Of a DNA stretch of 5,188 nucleotides, positions 1-5,188 are shown piece after piece. How positions within the stretch are numbered: position 1 is the first letter of the stretch; each line of letters begins with the position of its first letter. The notes under the pieces were generated by a model. It was not told the origin of the DNA, searched no databases, and worked only from the letters and a program-made list of their open reading frames with translations. Source of the stretch: Comamonadaceae bacterium (GTDB lineage Bacteria > Pseudomonadota > Gammaproteobacteria > Burkholderiales > Burkholderiaceae_C); assembly GCA_021286965.1 (NCBI GenBank), contig JAJTBK010000447.1, positions 1-5,188 on the forward strand. The letters run 5' to 3'. The position numbers were made by a program, and so were the translations under genes.

Positions 1-822
1 TTTGCCGGCAAGCTCTCGGGCGTGCTGGCGCAGATCCGCGATGCCGCCCAGTCGGTGCGCGTGGCCTCGGAGGAGATCGCCACCGGCAACCATGACCTGA
101 GCAGCCGCACCGAGCTCACGGCGTCGAGCCTGGAGCAAACCTCGGCCTCCATGCAGCAGCTGACCGAGACCGTGCAGCACAACGCCCAATCGGCACGCCA
201 GGCGAACCAGCTCGTCGGCCAGGCATCCACCGTGGCACGCCATGGCGGCGAGGTGGTGGGCAACGTGGTCAGCACCATGCAGCAGATCAATGCCGCCTCG
301 CACAAGATCGCCGACATCATCGGCGTCATCGACTCCATCGCTTTCCAGACCAACATCCTGGCGCTCAACGCCGCCGTGGAAGCGGCACGCGCTGGCGAGC
401 AGGGCCGGGGCTTTGCCGTCGTCGCCGGCGAGGTGCGCACCCTGGCACAGCGCAGCGCCGAGGCGGCGCGCGAAATCCGCAGCCTGATCGGCAAATCGGT
501 GCAGGAGGTGGATGCCGGCTCGCGCCTGGTGCAGGACGCAGGCACCACCATGACCGACATCGTTGACGCCGTGCAGCGCGTGCACGACATCATGGCCGAG
601 ATCACCGCCGCCACCAGCGAACAAAGCACCAGCATCGCCGAGGTCGGCCAGGCCGTGAACCACCTCGACCAGATGACGCAGCAAAACGCCGCCCTGGTCG
701 AAGAAAGCGCAGCGGCGGCGCAAAGCCTCAAGGACCAGTCGGCGCGCCTGTCCGATGCGGTCGATACCTTCCGCCTGTCGGACGAGCATGGCAGCGGCGT
801 GCGCCGCCTGCCGGCGCCGTAA
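1..822 (+). CDS. Methyl-accepting chemotaxis protein, C-terminal signalling domain (5' partial)
   Basis: The frame is open from the first base to the TAA at 820-822, giving 273 residues of a protein whose start lies left of the window. It is the cytoplasmic coiled-coil signalling domain of a chemoreceptor, which passes ligand information to CheW and the kinase CheA. The highly conserved hairpin tip lies at visible residues 111-152 ([20 protein letters not shown], then [21 protein letters not shown]), where CheA/CheW bind. Flanking helices carry Glu/Gln pairs such as [11 protein letters not shown] and [10 protein letters not shown], which look like methylation-helix sequence. The sensor domain, transmembrane segments and most of any HAMP domain are missing, so the ligand cannot be guessed. 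The protein ends in RRLPAP and lacks the NWETF-type pentapeptide that tethers CheR/CheB in some receptors. The gene ends 31 bases before tilS; I see no functional link between them. Confidence 0.95.
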   Translation, partial: FAGKLSGVLAQIRDAAQSVRVASEEIATGNHDLSSRTELTASSLEQTSASMQQLTETVQHNAQSARQANQLVGQASTVARHGGEVVGNVVSTMQQINAASHKIADIIGVIDSIAFQTNILALNAAVEAARAGEQGRGFAVVAGEVRTLAQRSAEAAREIRSLIGKSVQEVDAGSRLVQDAGTTMTDIVDAVQRVHDIMAEITAATSEQSTSIAEVGQAVNHLDQMTQQNAALVEESAAAAQSLKDQSARLSDAVDTFRLSDEHGSGVRRLPAP

Positions 823-839
823 CACCAGGGCCGCGCCGG
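811..839. repeat. GC-rich inverted repeat across the end of the mcp gene
   Basis: CCGGCGC (811-817) and GCGCCGG (833-839) are perfect 7-bp arms around a 15-base loop that contains the mcp stop codon. A transcript could form a hairpin here. No T-run follows, so a standard intrinsic terminator is not supported. It could slow or weakly end mcp transcription just before the tilS -10 box, or it may be chance in GC-rich sequence. Confidence 0.3.
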
Positions 840-845
840 GATAAT
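840..845 (+). promoter_or_regulatory. Candidate -10 box for tilS
   Basis: GATAAT at 840-845 matches the sigma-70 -10 consensus at five of six positions and stands out in GC-rich surroundings. No convincing -35 hexamer lies 16-18 bases upstream. Transcription would start about 6-8 bases downstream, at about 851-853, immediately before the tilS ATG at 854, so the message would be leaderless or nearly so. This fits the lack of a Shine-Dalgarno sequence before that ATG. Confidence 0.4.
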
Positions 846-853
846 GCGGCCCC

Positions 854-1816
854 ATGCCGCACCGTCTTGACGCCGCCTTGGATCGTTTTCACCCCGTGTT
901 GCCGCTGGCCGTGGGCCTGAGCGGCGGCGCCGATTCCACCGCCCTGCTGCTCGCTTGTGCCCAGCGCTGGCCCGGCCAGCTGCAGGCCATCCACGTGCAC
1001 CACGGCCTGCAGGCGGCAGCTGATGGTTTTGAGCAGCATTGCCGCCAGCTGTGTACGCAGCTGCAGGTGCCGCTGCAGGTGCAGCGGGTCGATGCCCGCC
1101 CAGTCCCCGGGCAAAGCCCGGAAGACGCCGCACGCCAGGCGCGGTATCAGGCTTTTTCGGCTGCAGCGCTTGATAGTCAAGCGCAAGCAGCTATCAAATC
1201 AATAGCGTTGGCGCACCATGCGGATGACCAGGTGGAAACGCTGTTGCTGGCGCTCTCACGCGGCGCGGGCGTGGCCGGGCTCGCCGCCATGCCGGCGCAG
1301 TGGCAGCGCGCCGGCCTGCAGTGGTACCGCCCCTTGCTGGAGGTGCCGGGCCAGGTGCTGCGCGATTGGCTGCAGGCCCAGGGCCAGGGTTGGGTGGAAG
1401 ACCCCAGCAACCAGGATGCGCGCTATACCCGCAACCGCATTCGCGCCCAGCTGCTGCCGGCGCTGGCGCAATGCTTTCCGCAGTTTCGCACCACCTTTGC
1501 ACGCAGCAGCCGCCATGCGGCCCAGGCGCAGGAGCTGCTGGCGGAGGTGGCGGTGCAGGACTTGCAGCAACTGGGCGAGCCGCCGCGCATTGCTGCGCTG
1601 CAGGTGCTCAGCCCGGCACGCCAGGCCAACGTGCTGCGCCACTGGCTGCGCAGCCAGCACCAGACCACCCCCAGCCAGGCGCAGTTGGCGCAGCTGCAAA
1701 CACAGCTGCACGCCTGCCGCACGCGCGGGCATCGGATCGAGCTCAAAATTGGGCGCGGCCAGGTGCGGCGCATGGGCGATTGCATCGTTTTTGGGGTGCA
1801 GACCTTCACTATGTGA
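854..1816 (+). CDS. tilS: tRNA(Ile)-lysidine synthase
   Basis: TilS uses ATP and lysine to turn C34 of the CAU-anticodon tRNA-Ile into lysidine, switching it from methionine/AUG to isoleucine/AUA. It is an essential cytoplasmic enzyme in most bacteria. The 320-residue product shows the N-type PP-loop SGGADS at residues 23-28, the HHADDQVET motif at 121-129 in the position of the family's conserved H-x-DDQ-x-ET block, a GAGVAGLAAM segment after it, and the signature WVEDPSNQDARYTRNRIR at 180-197. The C-terminal part (about 215-320) is weakly conserved. The protein is about 110 residues shorter than E. coli TilS (about 430) and seems to lack its last domain, as in compact TilS forms. ATG 854 puts the PP-loop at the usual distance from the N-terminus. 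There is no clear ribosome binding site. Residues of about 105-118 are encoded by a palindromic repeat, described separately. Confidence 0.95.
   Translation: MPHRLDAALDRFHPVLPLAVGLSGGADSTALLLACAQRWPGQLQAIHVHHGLQAAADGFEQHCRQLCTQLQVPLQVQRVDARPVPGQSPEDAARQARYQAFSAAALDSQAQAAIKSIALAHHADDQVETLLLALSRGAGVAGLAAMPAQWQRAGLQWYRPLLEVPGQVLRDWLQAQGQGWVEDPSNQDARYTRNRIRAQLLPALAQCFPQFRTTFARSSRHAAQAQELLAEVAVQDLQQLGEPPRIAALQVLSPARQANVLRHWLRSQHQTTPSQAQLAQLQTQLHACRTRGHRIELKIGRGQVRRMGDCIVFGVQTFTM
1165..1205. repeat. Palindromic dispersed-type repeat inside the tilS coding sequence
   Basis: GCGCTTGA (1166-1173) and TCAAGCGC (1177-1184) form a perfect 8-bp inverted repeat with a 3-base loop. It is followed by AAGCAGCTATCAAATCAATAG, in which CTAT (1191-1194) and ATAG (1202-1205) are also complementary. 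From memory, the string TCAAGCGCAAGCAGCTATCA is the core of a short intergenic repeat found many times in Comamonadaceae genomes; I could not search for it. Here it is read through in frame as TilS residues of about 105-118 (ALDSQAQAAIKSIA), between the RYQAF segment and the conserved LAHHADDQ motif. It adds a loop-like stretch compared with E. coli TilS, where these two motifs lie closer together. The AT-richer base use contrasts with the rest of the gene. Confidence 0.6.
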
Positions 1817-1844
1817 ATACGGCATTACCCCAGGGGGCGGTCGG

Positions 1845-1850
1845 TATAAT
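1845..1850 (+). promoter_or_regulatory. Candidate -10 box for lysC
   Basis: A perfect TATAAT sits 28 bases after the tilS stop. The best -35 candidate, CATTAC at 1823-1828 with a 16-base spacer, is weak. Transcription would begin near 1857, giving a leader of about 53 bases before the lysC ATG. The last part of that leader (about 1881-1908) is almost all pyrimidines, mainly T, and has no purine-rich Shine-Dalgarno site. Confidence 0.5.
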
Positions 1851-1909
1851 TTTCGGTTGCCTGCGCCCGCATCGCAGTGCGTGTTTTTCATCTTCTTTTT
1901 ATTTTTCAG

Positions 1910-3178
1910 ATGGCACTGTACGTACATAAATACGGCGGCACCTCGATGGGCTCTACCGAGCGCATCCGCAATGTCGCCAAACGCGTGGCCAAATGGGCTC
2001 GGGCCGGCCACCAGGTCGTGGTCGTCCCCAGCGCCATGAGTGGTGAAACCAACCGCCTGCTGGGCCTGGCCAAGGAGCTCGCTCCTGCACGCGCCAACGA
2101 TGCCTACCACCGCGAGCTCGACATGCTCGCCGCCACGGGCGAGCAAGCCTCGTCGGCGCTGCTGGCGATTGCCTTGCAGTCCGAAGGACAGCCGGCCGTG
2201 AGCTACACCGGCTGGCAGGTGCCAATCCGCACCGACGACAGCTACACCAAGGCCCGCATCGAATCCATCGACGACCAGCGCGTGCGCGCCGACCTGGACG
2301 CCGGCAAGGTGGTCATCATCACCGGCTTTCAGGGCATCGATGCCGGCGGCAACATCACCACGCTCGGGCGCGGGGGCTCGGACACCTCGGCCGTCGCCGT
2401 CGCCGCCGCCATGAAGGCCGACGAATGCCTGATCTACACCGACGTGGACGGTGTGTACACCACCGACCCGCGCGTCGTGCCGCAGGCCAAGCGCCTCAAG
2501 ACCGTGAGTTTTGAGGAAATGCTGGAAATGGCCAGCCTGGGCAGCAAGGTGCTGCAGATTCGCTCGGTGGAATTTGCCGGCAAATACAAGGTGCCCATGC
2601 GCGTGCTCTCGAGCTTTACGCCCTGGGACATCGACCTGAACGAAGAGGCCACCTCCGGCACCTTGATCACCTTTGAGGAAGACGAAAAAATGGAACAAGC
2701 CGTCGTTTCCGGCATCGCATTCAACCGTGGCGAGGCCAAGATTTCCGTGCTCGGCGTGCCCGACACCCCGGGCGTGGCCTACCGCATCCTGGGCCCGGTG
2801 GCCGATGCCAACATCGAGGTGGACGTCATCATCCAGAACCTGAGCAAGGACGGCCGCACCGACTTCAGCTTCACGGTCAACCACAGCGACTACGACCGCG
2901 CCCTCGATCTGCTGCGCGAAAAAGTCGTGCCCAGCCTGGGCGCGCAAGAGGTGGTGGGCGATGCGGAAATCTGCAAGGTCAGCATCGTCGGCATCGGGAT
3001 GCGCAGCCACGTCGGCGTGGCCAGCAAGATGTTCCGCGTGCTCAGTGAGGAGGGCATCAACATCCAGATGATCTCCACCAGCGAGATCAAGACCTCGGTC
3101 GTGATCGACGAAAAATACCTCGAACTGGCCGTGCGTGCCCTGCACAAGGCCTTCGGCCTGGATCATCCGGGCGCCTGA
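1910..3178 (+). CDS. lysC: Aspartate kinase (aspartokinase), ACT-domain regulated
   Basis: This enzyme phosphorylates L-aspartate with ATP, the first committed step toward lysine/diaminopimelate, threonine, methionine and isoleucine. From ATG 1910 it has 422 residues, usual for the monofunctional bacterial class. KYGGTSMGS at residues 7-15 is the N-terminal nucleotide-binding motif of the amino-acid kinase fold. [20 protein letters not shown] (140-159) and [14 protein letters not shown] (175-188) are further substrate and ATP site blocks. Two ACT domains follow: about 264-345 ([20 protein letters not shown]) and about 355-415 ([18 protein letters not shown], then [12 protein letters not shown]), the usual site of lysine/threonine feedback inhibition. 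A GTG at 1877 in the same frame would add 11 residues ([11 protein letters not shown]) outside the family pattern, so ATG 1910 is preferred. There is no Shine-Dalgarno site before it. The gene lies between tilS and tRNA-Ser and probably has its own promoter. Confidence 0.97.
   Translation: MALYVHKYGGTSMGSTERIRNVAKRVAKWARAGHQVVVVPSAMSGETNRLLGLAKELAPARANDAYHRELDMLAATGEQASSALLAIALQSEGQPAVSYTGWQVPIRTDDSYTKARIESIDDQRVRADLDAGKVVIITGFQGIDAGGNITTLGRGGSDTSAVAVAAAMKADECLIYTDVDGVYTTDPRVVPQAKRLKTVSFEEMLEMASLGSKVLQIRSVEFAGKYKVPMRVLSSFTPWDIDLNEEATSGTLITFEEDEKMEQAVVSGIAFNRGEAKISVLGVPDTPGVAYRILGPVADANIEVDVIIQNLSKDGRTDFSFTVNHSDYDRALDLLREKVVPSLGAQEVVGDAEICKVSIVGIGMRSHVGVASKMFRVLSEEGINIQMISTSEIKTSVVIDEKYLELAVRALHKAFGLDHPGA
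2675..3178 (+). other. Possible internal translation start giving a lysC regulatory (beta) subunit
   Basis: ATG 2690 is in frame with lysC at codon 261 and is preceded by GAGGA at 2675-2679, a good Shine-Dalgarno match although the 10-base spacing is slightly long. Translation from here would yield 162 residues, starting MEQAVVSG and holding just the two ACT domains. In the alpha2-beta2 aspartokinases of Bacillus subtilis and Corynebacterium glutamicum, a beta subunit of this kind is made from an internal in-frame start at almost the same place; as I recall, the C. glutamicum beta subunit begins with a similar MEEAV sequence. The main start at 1910 has no such ribosome site. Whether the internal start is used in this organism is an inference. 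Confidence 0.45.
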
Positions 3179-3184
3179 GTCTGC

Positions 3185-3212
3185 CTGAAGTGCCGAAATT
3201 TTGAGGCATAAT
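3185..3212 (+). promoter_or_regulatory. Promoter of tRNA-Ser
   Basis: CATAAT at 3207-3212 is a good -10 box, with a weaker -35 candidate CTGAAG at 3185-3190 and a 16-base spacer. Transcription would start near 3219, about five bases before the tRNA. The bases right after the -10 box are GGCGGG, a GC-rich discriminator of the kind found at stable-RNA promoters repressed by ppGpp. The promoter starts seven bases after the lysC stop. Confidence 0.55.
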
Positions 3213-3224
3213 GGCGGGATTGCT

Positions 3225-3317
3225 GGAAACGTGACCGAGTGGCCGAAGGTGCTCCCCTGCTAAGGGAGTATGGGGTGTAGAGCCTCATCGAGGGTTCGAA
3301 TCCCTCCGTTTCCGCCA
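3225..3317 (+). tRNA. tRNA-Ser (anticodon GCU), CCA encoded
   Basis: The sequence folds as a class II tRNA of 93 bases including CCA. The acceptor stem pairs GGAAACG (3225-3231) with CGTTTCC (3307-3313), followed by discriminator G 3314 and an encoded CCA at 3315-3317. The anticodon stem CTCCC/GGGAG (3252-3256 with 3264-3268) closes the loop CTGCTAA, with anticodon GCT at 3259-3261, which reads the serine codons AGC and AGU. The T arm is GAGGG, loop TTCGAAT, CCCTC (3290-3306). A long variable arm (3269-3289) is present, as required for serine tRNAs. The D arm contains GACCGAGTGGCCGAAGG. It appears intact. Its 3' half is a typical integrase target, and the CRISPR-Cas locus begins shortly downstream. 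Confidence 0.98.
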
Positions 3318-3323
3318 AAACCA

Positions 3324-3358
3324 AAAGCCCTGCAGGCGTAAGTTTGCAGGGCTTTCTT
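3324..3358 (+). terminator. Intrinsic terminator after tRNA-Ser
   Basis: AAAGCCCTGCA (3324-3334) and TGCAGGGCTTT (3345-3355) form a perfect 11-bp stem with a 10-base loop, ending in the T-rich TTTCTT. It starts seven bases after the tRNA CCA. The A-rich stretch AAAACCAAAA just before the stem means it may also work on the minus strand. It should separate tRNA transcription from cas1. Confidence 0.85.
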
Positions 3359-3428
3359 GCGTTGGTGCATCTCGATCGTGCGATGGGCTCTGCTACCCTG
3401 TGCCATTTCCTCTCAATGATGTGAACCA

Positions 3429-4421
3429 ATGGGTGGCGAGAACATCGGTGCTGGCGATCTGAAGAGCATCCTTCACTCCAAGCGGGCCAACATCTACTAT
3501 CTGGAGTACTGCCGCGTGCTCGTCAACGGCGGCCGCGTTCAGTACGTGACCGACGCGGGCAAGAAAAGCCTGTACTGGAACATCCCCATCGCCAACACCA
3601 CCAGCATCTTGCTGGGCACAGGCACTTCCATTACCCAGGCCGCCATGCGCGAGCTGGCCAGGGCGGGCGTGTTGGTGGGCTTTTGCGGCGGAGGCGGCAC
3701 GCCGCTGTTCTCTGCCAACGAAGTGGACGTGGAAGTCGCCTGGCTGTCGCCGCAAAGCGAATACCGGCCCACCGAGTATCTGCAGGCCTGGGTGCAGTTC
3801 TGGTTTGACGACGCACTGCGCCTGCACGCCGCCCAGCAACTGCAGACCCGGCGGCTGCAGCGCCTGCTGGCGGCGTGGAACACCCGCGCGCTGCGCGAAG
3901 CGGGCTTCGCCGTCGATCTCGCGCGCCTGCAGGCGCTGGTGCAGCAATTCGCGCCGCGCATTGCCAACGCCCCCGACGTAACGGCGCTGCTGACCGACGA
4001 GGCCCAGCTCACCAAGGCGCTGTTCAAGCTGGCCGTCGATACGGTGGGCTACGGCGAATTCACCCGCGCCAAGCGCGGCACGGGCACCGACGCCGCCAAC
4101 CGCTTCCTCGACCATGGAAATTACCTGGCCTACGGCCTGGGCGCCACCGCCACCTGGGTGCTGGGCCTGCCGCACGGCCTGGCGGTGCTGCATGGCAAGA
4201 CGCGCCGGGGTGGATTGGTGTTCGACGCGGCAGATTTGATCAAGGACGCAGCCATCCTGCCGCAGGCCTTCCTGTCAGCCATGCGGGGTGACGACGAGCA
4301 GCAATTTCGCCGCCAGTGCATAGAGACGTTGACGTACAGCGAGTCGCTGGACTTCATGATCGACACGCTCAAAGACATTGCCTTGCAAACCGCCCGCCTG
4401 GCGCAGGAGAACCGCCCATGA
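3429..4421 (+). CDS. cas1: CRISPR-associated integrase Cas1, type I-F
   Basis: Cas1 is the metal-dependent integrase that, with Cas2, inserts new spacers into the CRISPR array. The 330-residue product has the type I-F hallmarks: DLKSILHSKRANIYYLEYCR near the N-terminus (residues 10-29), SLYWNIPIANTTSILLGTGT (47-66), GFCGGGGTPLF (84-94), and LSPQSEYRPTEYLQAW (106-121) leading into the alpha-helical domain. Expected metal ligands are present: E191, H255 (in LPHGLAVLHGK), D266 and D269 (in VFDAADLIKD). They are each one residue on from E190, H254, D265 and D268 as I recall them for Pseudomonas aeruginosa Cas1, so the enzyme looks intact. An in-frame TGA at 3417-3419 leaves ATG 3429 as the natural start; its ribosome site is weak. 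The stop overlaps the next gene's start (ATGA, 4418-4421), implying one operon with cas2-3. Base use resembles the neighbouring genes, with no obvious sign of recent foreign origin. Confidence 0.97.
   Translation: MGGENIGAGDLKSILHSKRANIYYLEYCRVLVNGGRVQYVTDAGKKSLYWNIPIANTTSILLGTGTSITQAAMRELARAGVLVGFCGGGGTPLFSANEVDVEVAWLSPQSEYRPTEYLQAWVQFWFDDALRLHAAQQLQTRRLQRLLAAWNTRALREAGFAVDLARLQALVQQFAPRIANAPDVTALLTDEAQLTKALFKLAVDTVGYGEFTRAKRGTGTDAANRFLDHGNYLAYGLGATATWVLGLPHGLAVLHGKTRRGGLVFDAADLIKDAAILPQAFLSAMRGDDEQQFRRQCIETLTYSESLDFMIDTLKDIALQTARLAQENRP
4405..4410 (+). promoter_or_regulatory. Ribosome binding site of cas2-3
   Basis: AGGAGA lies within the end of cas1, seven bases before ATG 4418. It fixes that start, and together with the ATGA overlap suggests translation coupled to cas1. 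Confidence 0.75.
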
Positions 4422-5188
4422 ACGTGCTGTTCGTAGCGCAATGCACTAAGAACGCACTGACCGAGACGCGCCGCATCCTCGACCAATTTGCCGAGCGCCG
4501 GGGCGAGCGCACCTGGCAAACGCCCATCACCCAGGCAGGTCTGGACACCGTGCGCAAGCTGCTGCGCCAGAGCGCGCGCAAGAACACCGCTGTGGCTTGC
4601 CATTGGATTCGCGGGCGCGACCACAGTGAGCTACTGTGGGTGGTGGGCGACGCCCGCCAGTTCAATGACCAGGGCGCCGTGCCCACCCACACCACCGCCC
4701 GCAACGTGCTGCGCACCGAAGACGAAAACGCCTGGCACCACCTGCCGCTGATGACGGCCCTGGCCGCGCTGGCTGCCCTGCTGCATGACCTGGGCAAGGC
4801 CACGCAAGCATTCCAGGATCGGCTGCGCAACCCCGGCCTGCGCGAGCGCAACCACTACCGGCACGAGTGGGTGTCGGTGCGGCTGTTCCAGGCCTTTGTG
4901 GGTGGTGATGGTGATGCTGCATGGCTGCAGCGTCTGGCCACCTGCGCCGACGAGCCGGAGGCGGATGCCAAGTCGTTTGAAGCGCTGTGGCTGGATCACG
5001 CAGATGGGCGTCTGCTGCGCGACGGGTTGGACGAGCCCCAGGCCGCGCAGCATTTGCCCTTCGCTCAACTCCCGCCGCTGGCCCAGGCGGTGGCTTGGCT
5101 GGTGTTCACTCACCACCGTCTTCCCTGCCTGCCCGTCAAGCAGCCGGATGGCAGCATTGACGAGGATATGGACACGCCCCGGGCTGAA
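4418..5188 (+). CDS. cas3: Cas2-Cas3 fusion protein, type I-F (3' partial)
   Basis: The frame from ATG 4418 stays open to the window edge (257 codons, no stop). Residues 1 to about 95 are the Cas2-like domain: MNVLFVAQCTKNALTETRRI, then LDQFAERRGERTWQTPITQ, RKNTAVACHWIRG (54-66) and the SELLWVVGDARQFN strand region (70-83). After a linker comes the Cas3 HD nuclease domain, with HDLGKA at 123-128 (catalytic H123-D124, plus K127), HYRHEWVSVRLF at 146-157 and THHRLP at 231-236, the expected order of metal-binding histidines. The SF2 helicase and C-terminal domains lie beyond the window; the full protein is usually about 1,050-1,100 residues. In type I-F the fusion serves two jobs: it joins Cas1 in spacer acquisition, and it is recruited by the Csy surveillance complex to cut and unwind target DNA. 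A single chromosomal cas1/cas2-3 pair is the mark of ordinary type I-F rather than transposon-borne I-F3, which lacks both. Confidence 0.95.
   Translation, partial: MNVLFVAQCTKNALTETRRILDQFAERRGERTWQTPITQAGLDTVRKLLRQSARKNTAVACHWIRGRDHSELLWVVGDARQFNDQGAVPTHTTARNVLRTEDENAWHHLPLMTALAALAALLHDLGKATQAFQDRLRNPGLRERNHYRHEWVSVRLFQAFVGGDGDAAWLQRLATCADEPEADAKSFEALWLDHADGRLLRDGLDEPQAAQHLPFAQLPPLAQAVAWLVFTHHRLPCLPVKQPDGSIDEDMDTPRAE

Noticed and set aside
1218..2039. Plus-strand frame of 273 codons overlapping the end of tilS and start of lysC
   Set aside because: It is Arg/Cys/Ala-rich and of low complexity, a frame-shifted reading of tilS that runs into lysC, with no recognisable domain.
1256..3166. Long open frame of 636 codons on the minus strand opposite tilS and lysC
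   Set aside because: It is antisense to two clearly recognised genes. Its composition (Ala/Gly/His/Asp runs) is what a high-GC gene gives in reverse, and it crosses the tilS-lysC intergenic region without any domain signal.
3182..3208. Five-base inverted repeat TGCCT/AGGCA as a lysC terminator
   Set aside because: The stem is too short, has no T-run after it, and overlaps the tRNA promoter.
3359..3428. Promoter, operator or CRISPR repeat before cas1
   Set aside because: A TG-extended TACCCT at 3391-3399 and the CGATCG palindrome at 3373-3378 were considered. There is no good -35 box, no clear dyad, and nothing resembling a type I-F repeat.
3163..3429. Minus-strand frame of 88 codons containing ETEGFEPSMRLYTPYSLSR
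   Set aside because: This is the reverse complement of the tRNA-Ser gene. Such peptides are a well-known false annotation next to serine tRNAs.
3393..4193. Minus-strand frame of 266 codons opposite cas1
   Set aside because: It is a shadow of cas1, whose plus-strand product is conserved over its full length with active-site residues.
4631..5116. Minus-strand frames opposite cas2-3, including one starting with a run of histidines
   Set aside because: The His run is the reverse of a GGTGGTGATGGTGATG tract inside cas2-3. The plus-strand frame is open throughout and matches Cas2-Cas3.

Overview
The window looks like a chromosomal stretch from a high-GC betaproteobacterium, most likely of the family Comamonadaceae (Acidovorax/Comamonas relatives). 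Three things suggest this: strong G/C preference at third codon positions, the order tilS, lysC, tRNA-Ser that I recall from Burkholderiales, and a short palindromic repeat inside tilS that resembles a dispersed element I associate with Comamonadaceae genomes. The genus cannot be fixed from the sequence alone.

Layout, all on the plus strand: (1) 1-822, the C-terminal signalling half of a methyl-accepting chemotaxis protein, cut by the left edge. (2) 854-1816, tilS, tRNA(Ile)-lysidine synthase, with the palindromic repeat read through in frame. (3) 1910-3178, lysC, aspartate kinase, preceded by a TATAAT box and a pyrimidine-rich leader without a Shine-Dalgarno site; an internal ATG at 2690 may start a separate regulatory subunit. 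(4) 3225-3317, tRNA-Ser(GCU) with encoded CCA, its own promoter with a GC-rich discriminator, and a strong terminator hairpin at 3324-3358. (5) 3429-4421, cas1 of a type I-F CRISPR-Cas system, followed with an ATGA overlap by (6) 4418 to the right edge, the start of the Cas2-Cas3 fusion gene typical of type I-F. This last frame stays open to the end of the window.

The left two thirds is core or near-core genome (chemotaxis, tRNA modification, amino-acid biosynthesis, a tRNA). The right third begins a defence locus directly behind the tRNA gene, a classic position for acquired islands. Cas1 and Cas2-3 together form the spacer-acquisition machinery, and the Cas3 part also degrades targeted DNA. 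The Cascade genes (csy1, csy2, csy3, cas6f) and the CRISPR array would be expected to the right, outside the window. I see no CRISPR repeat here.

I find no undescribed system. The items most worth a second look are the repeat inside tilS, the internal start in lysC, and the tRNA-Ser/CRISPR-Cas junction.
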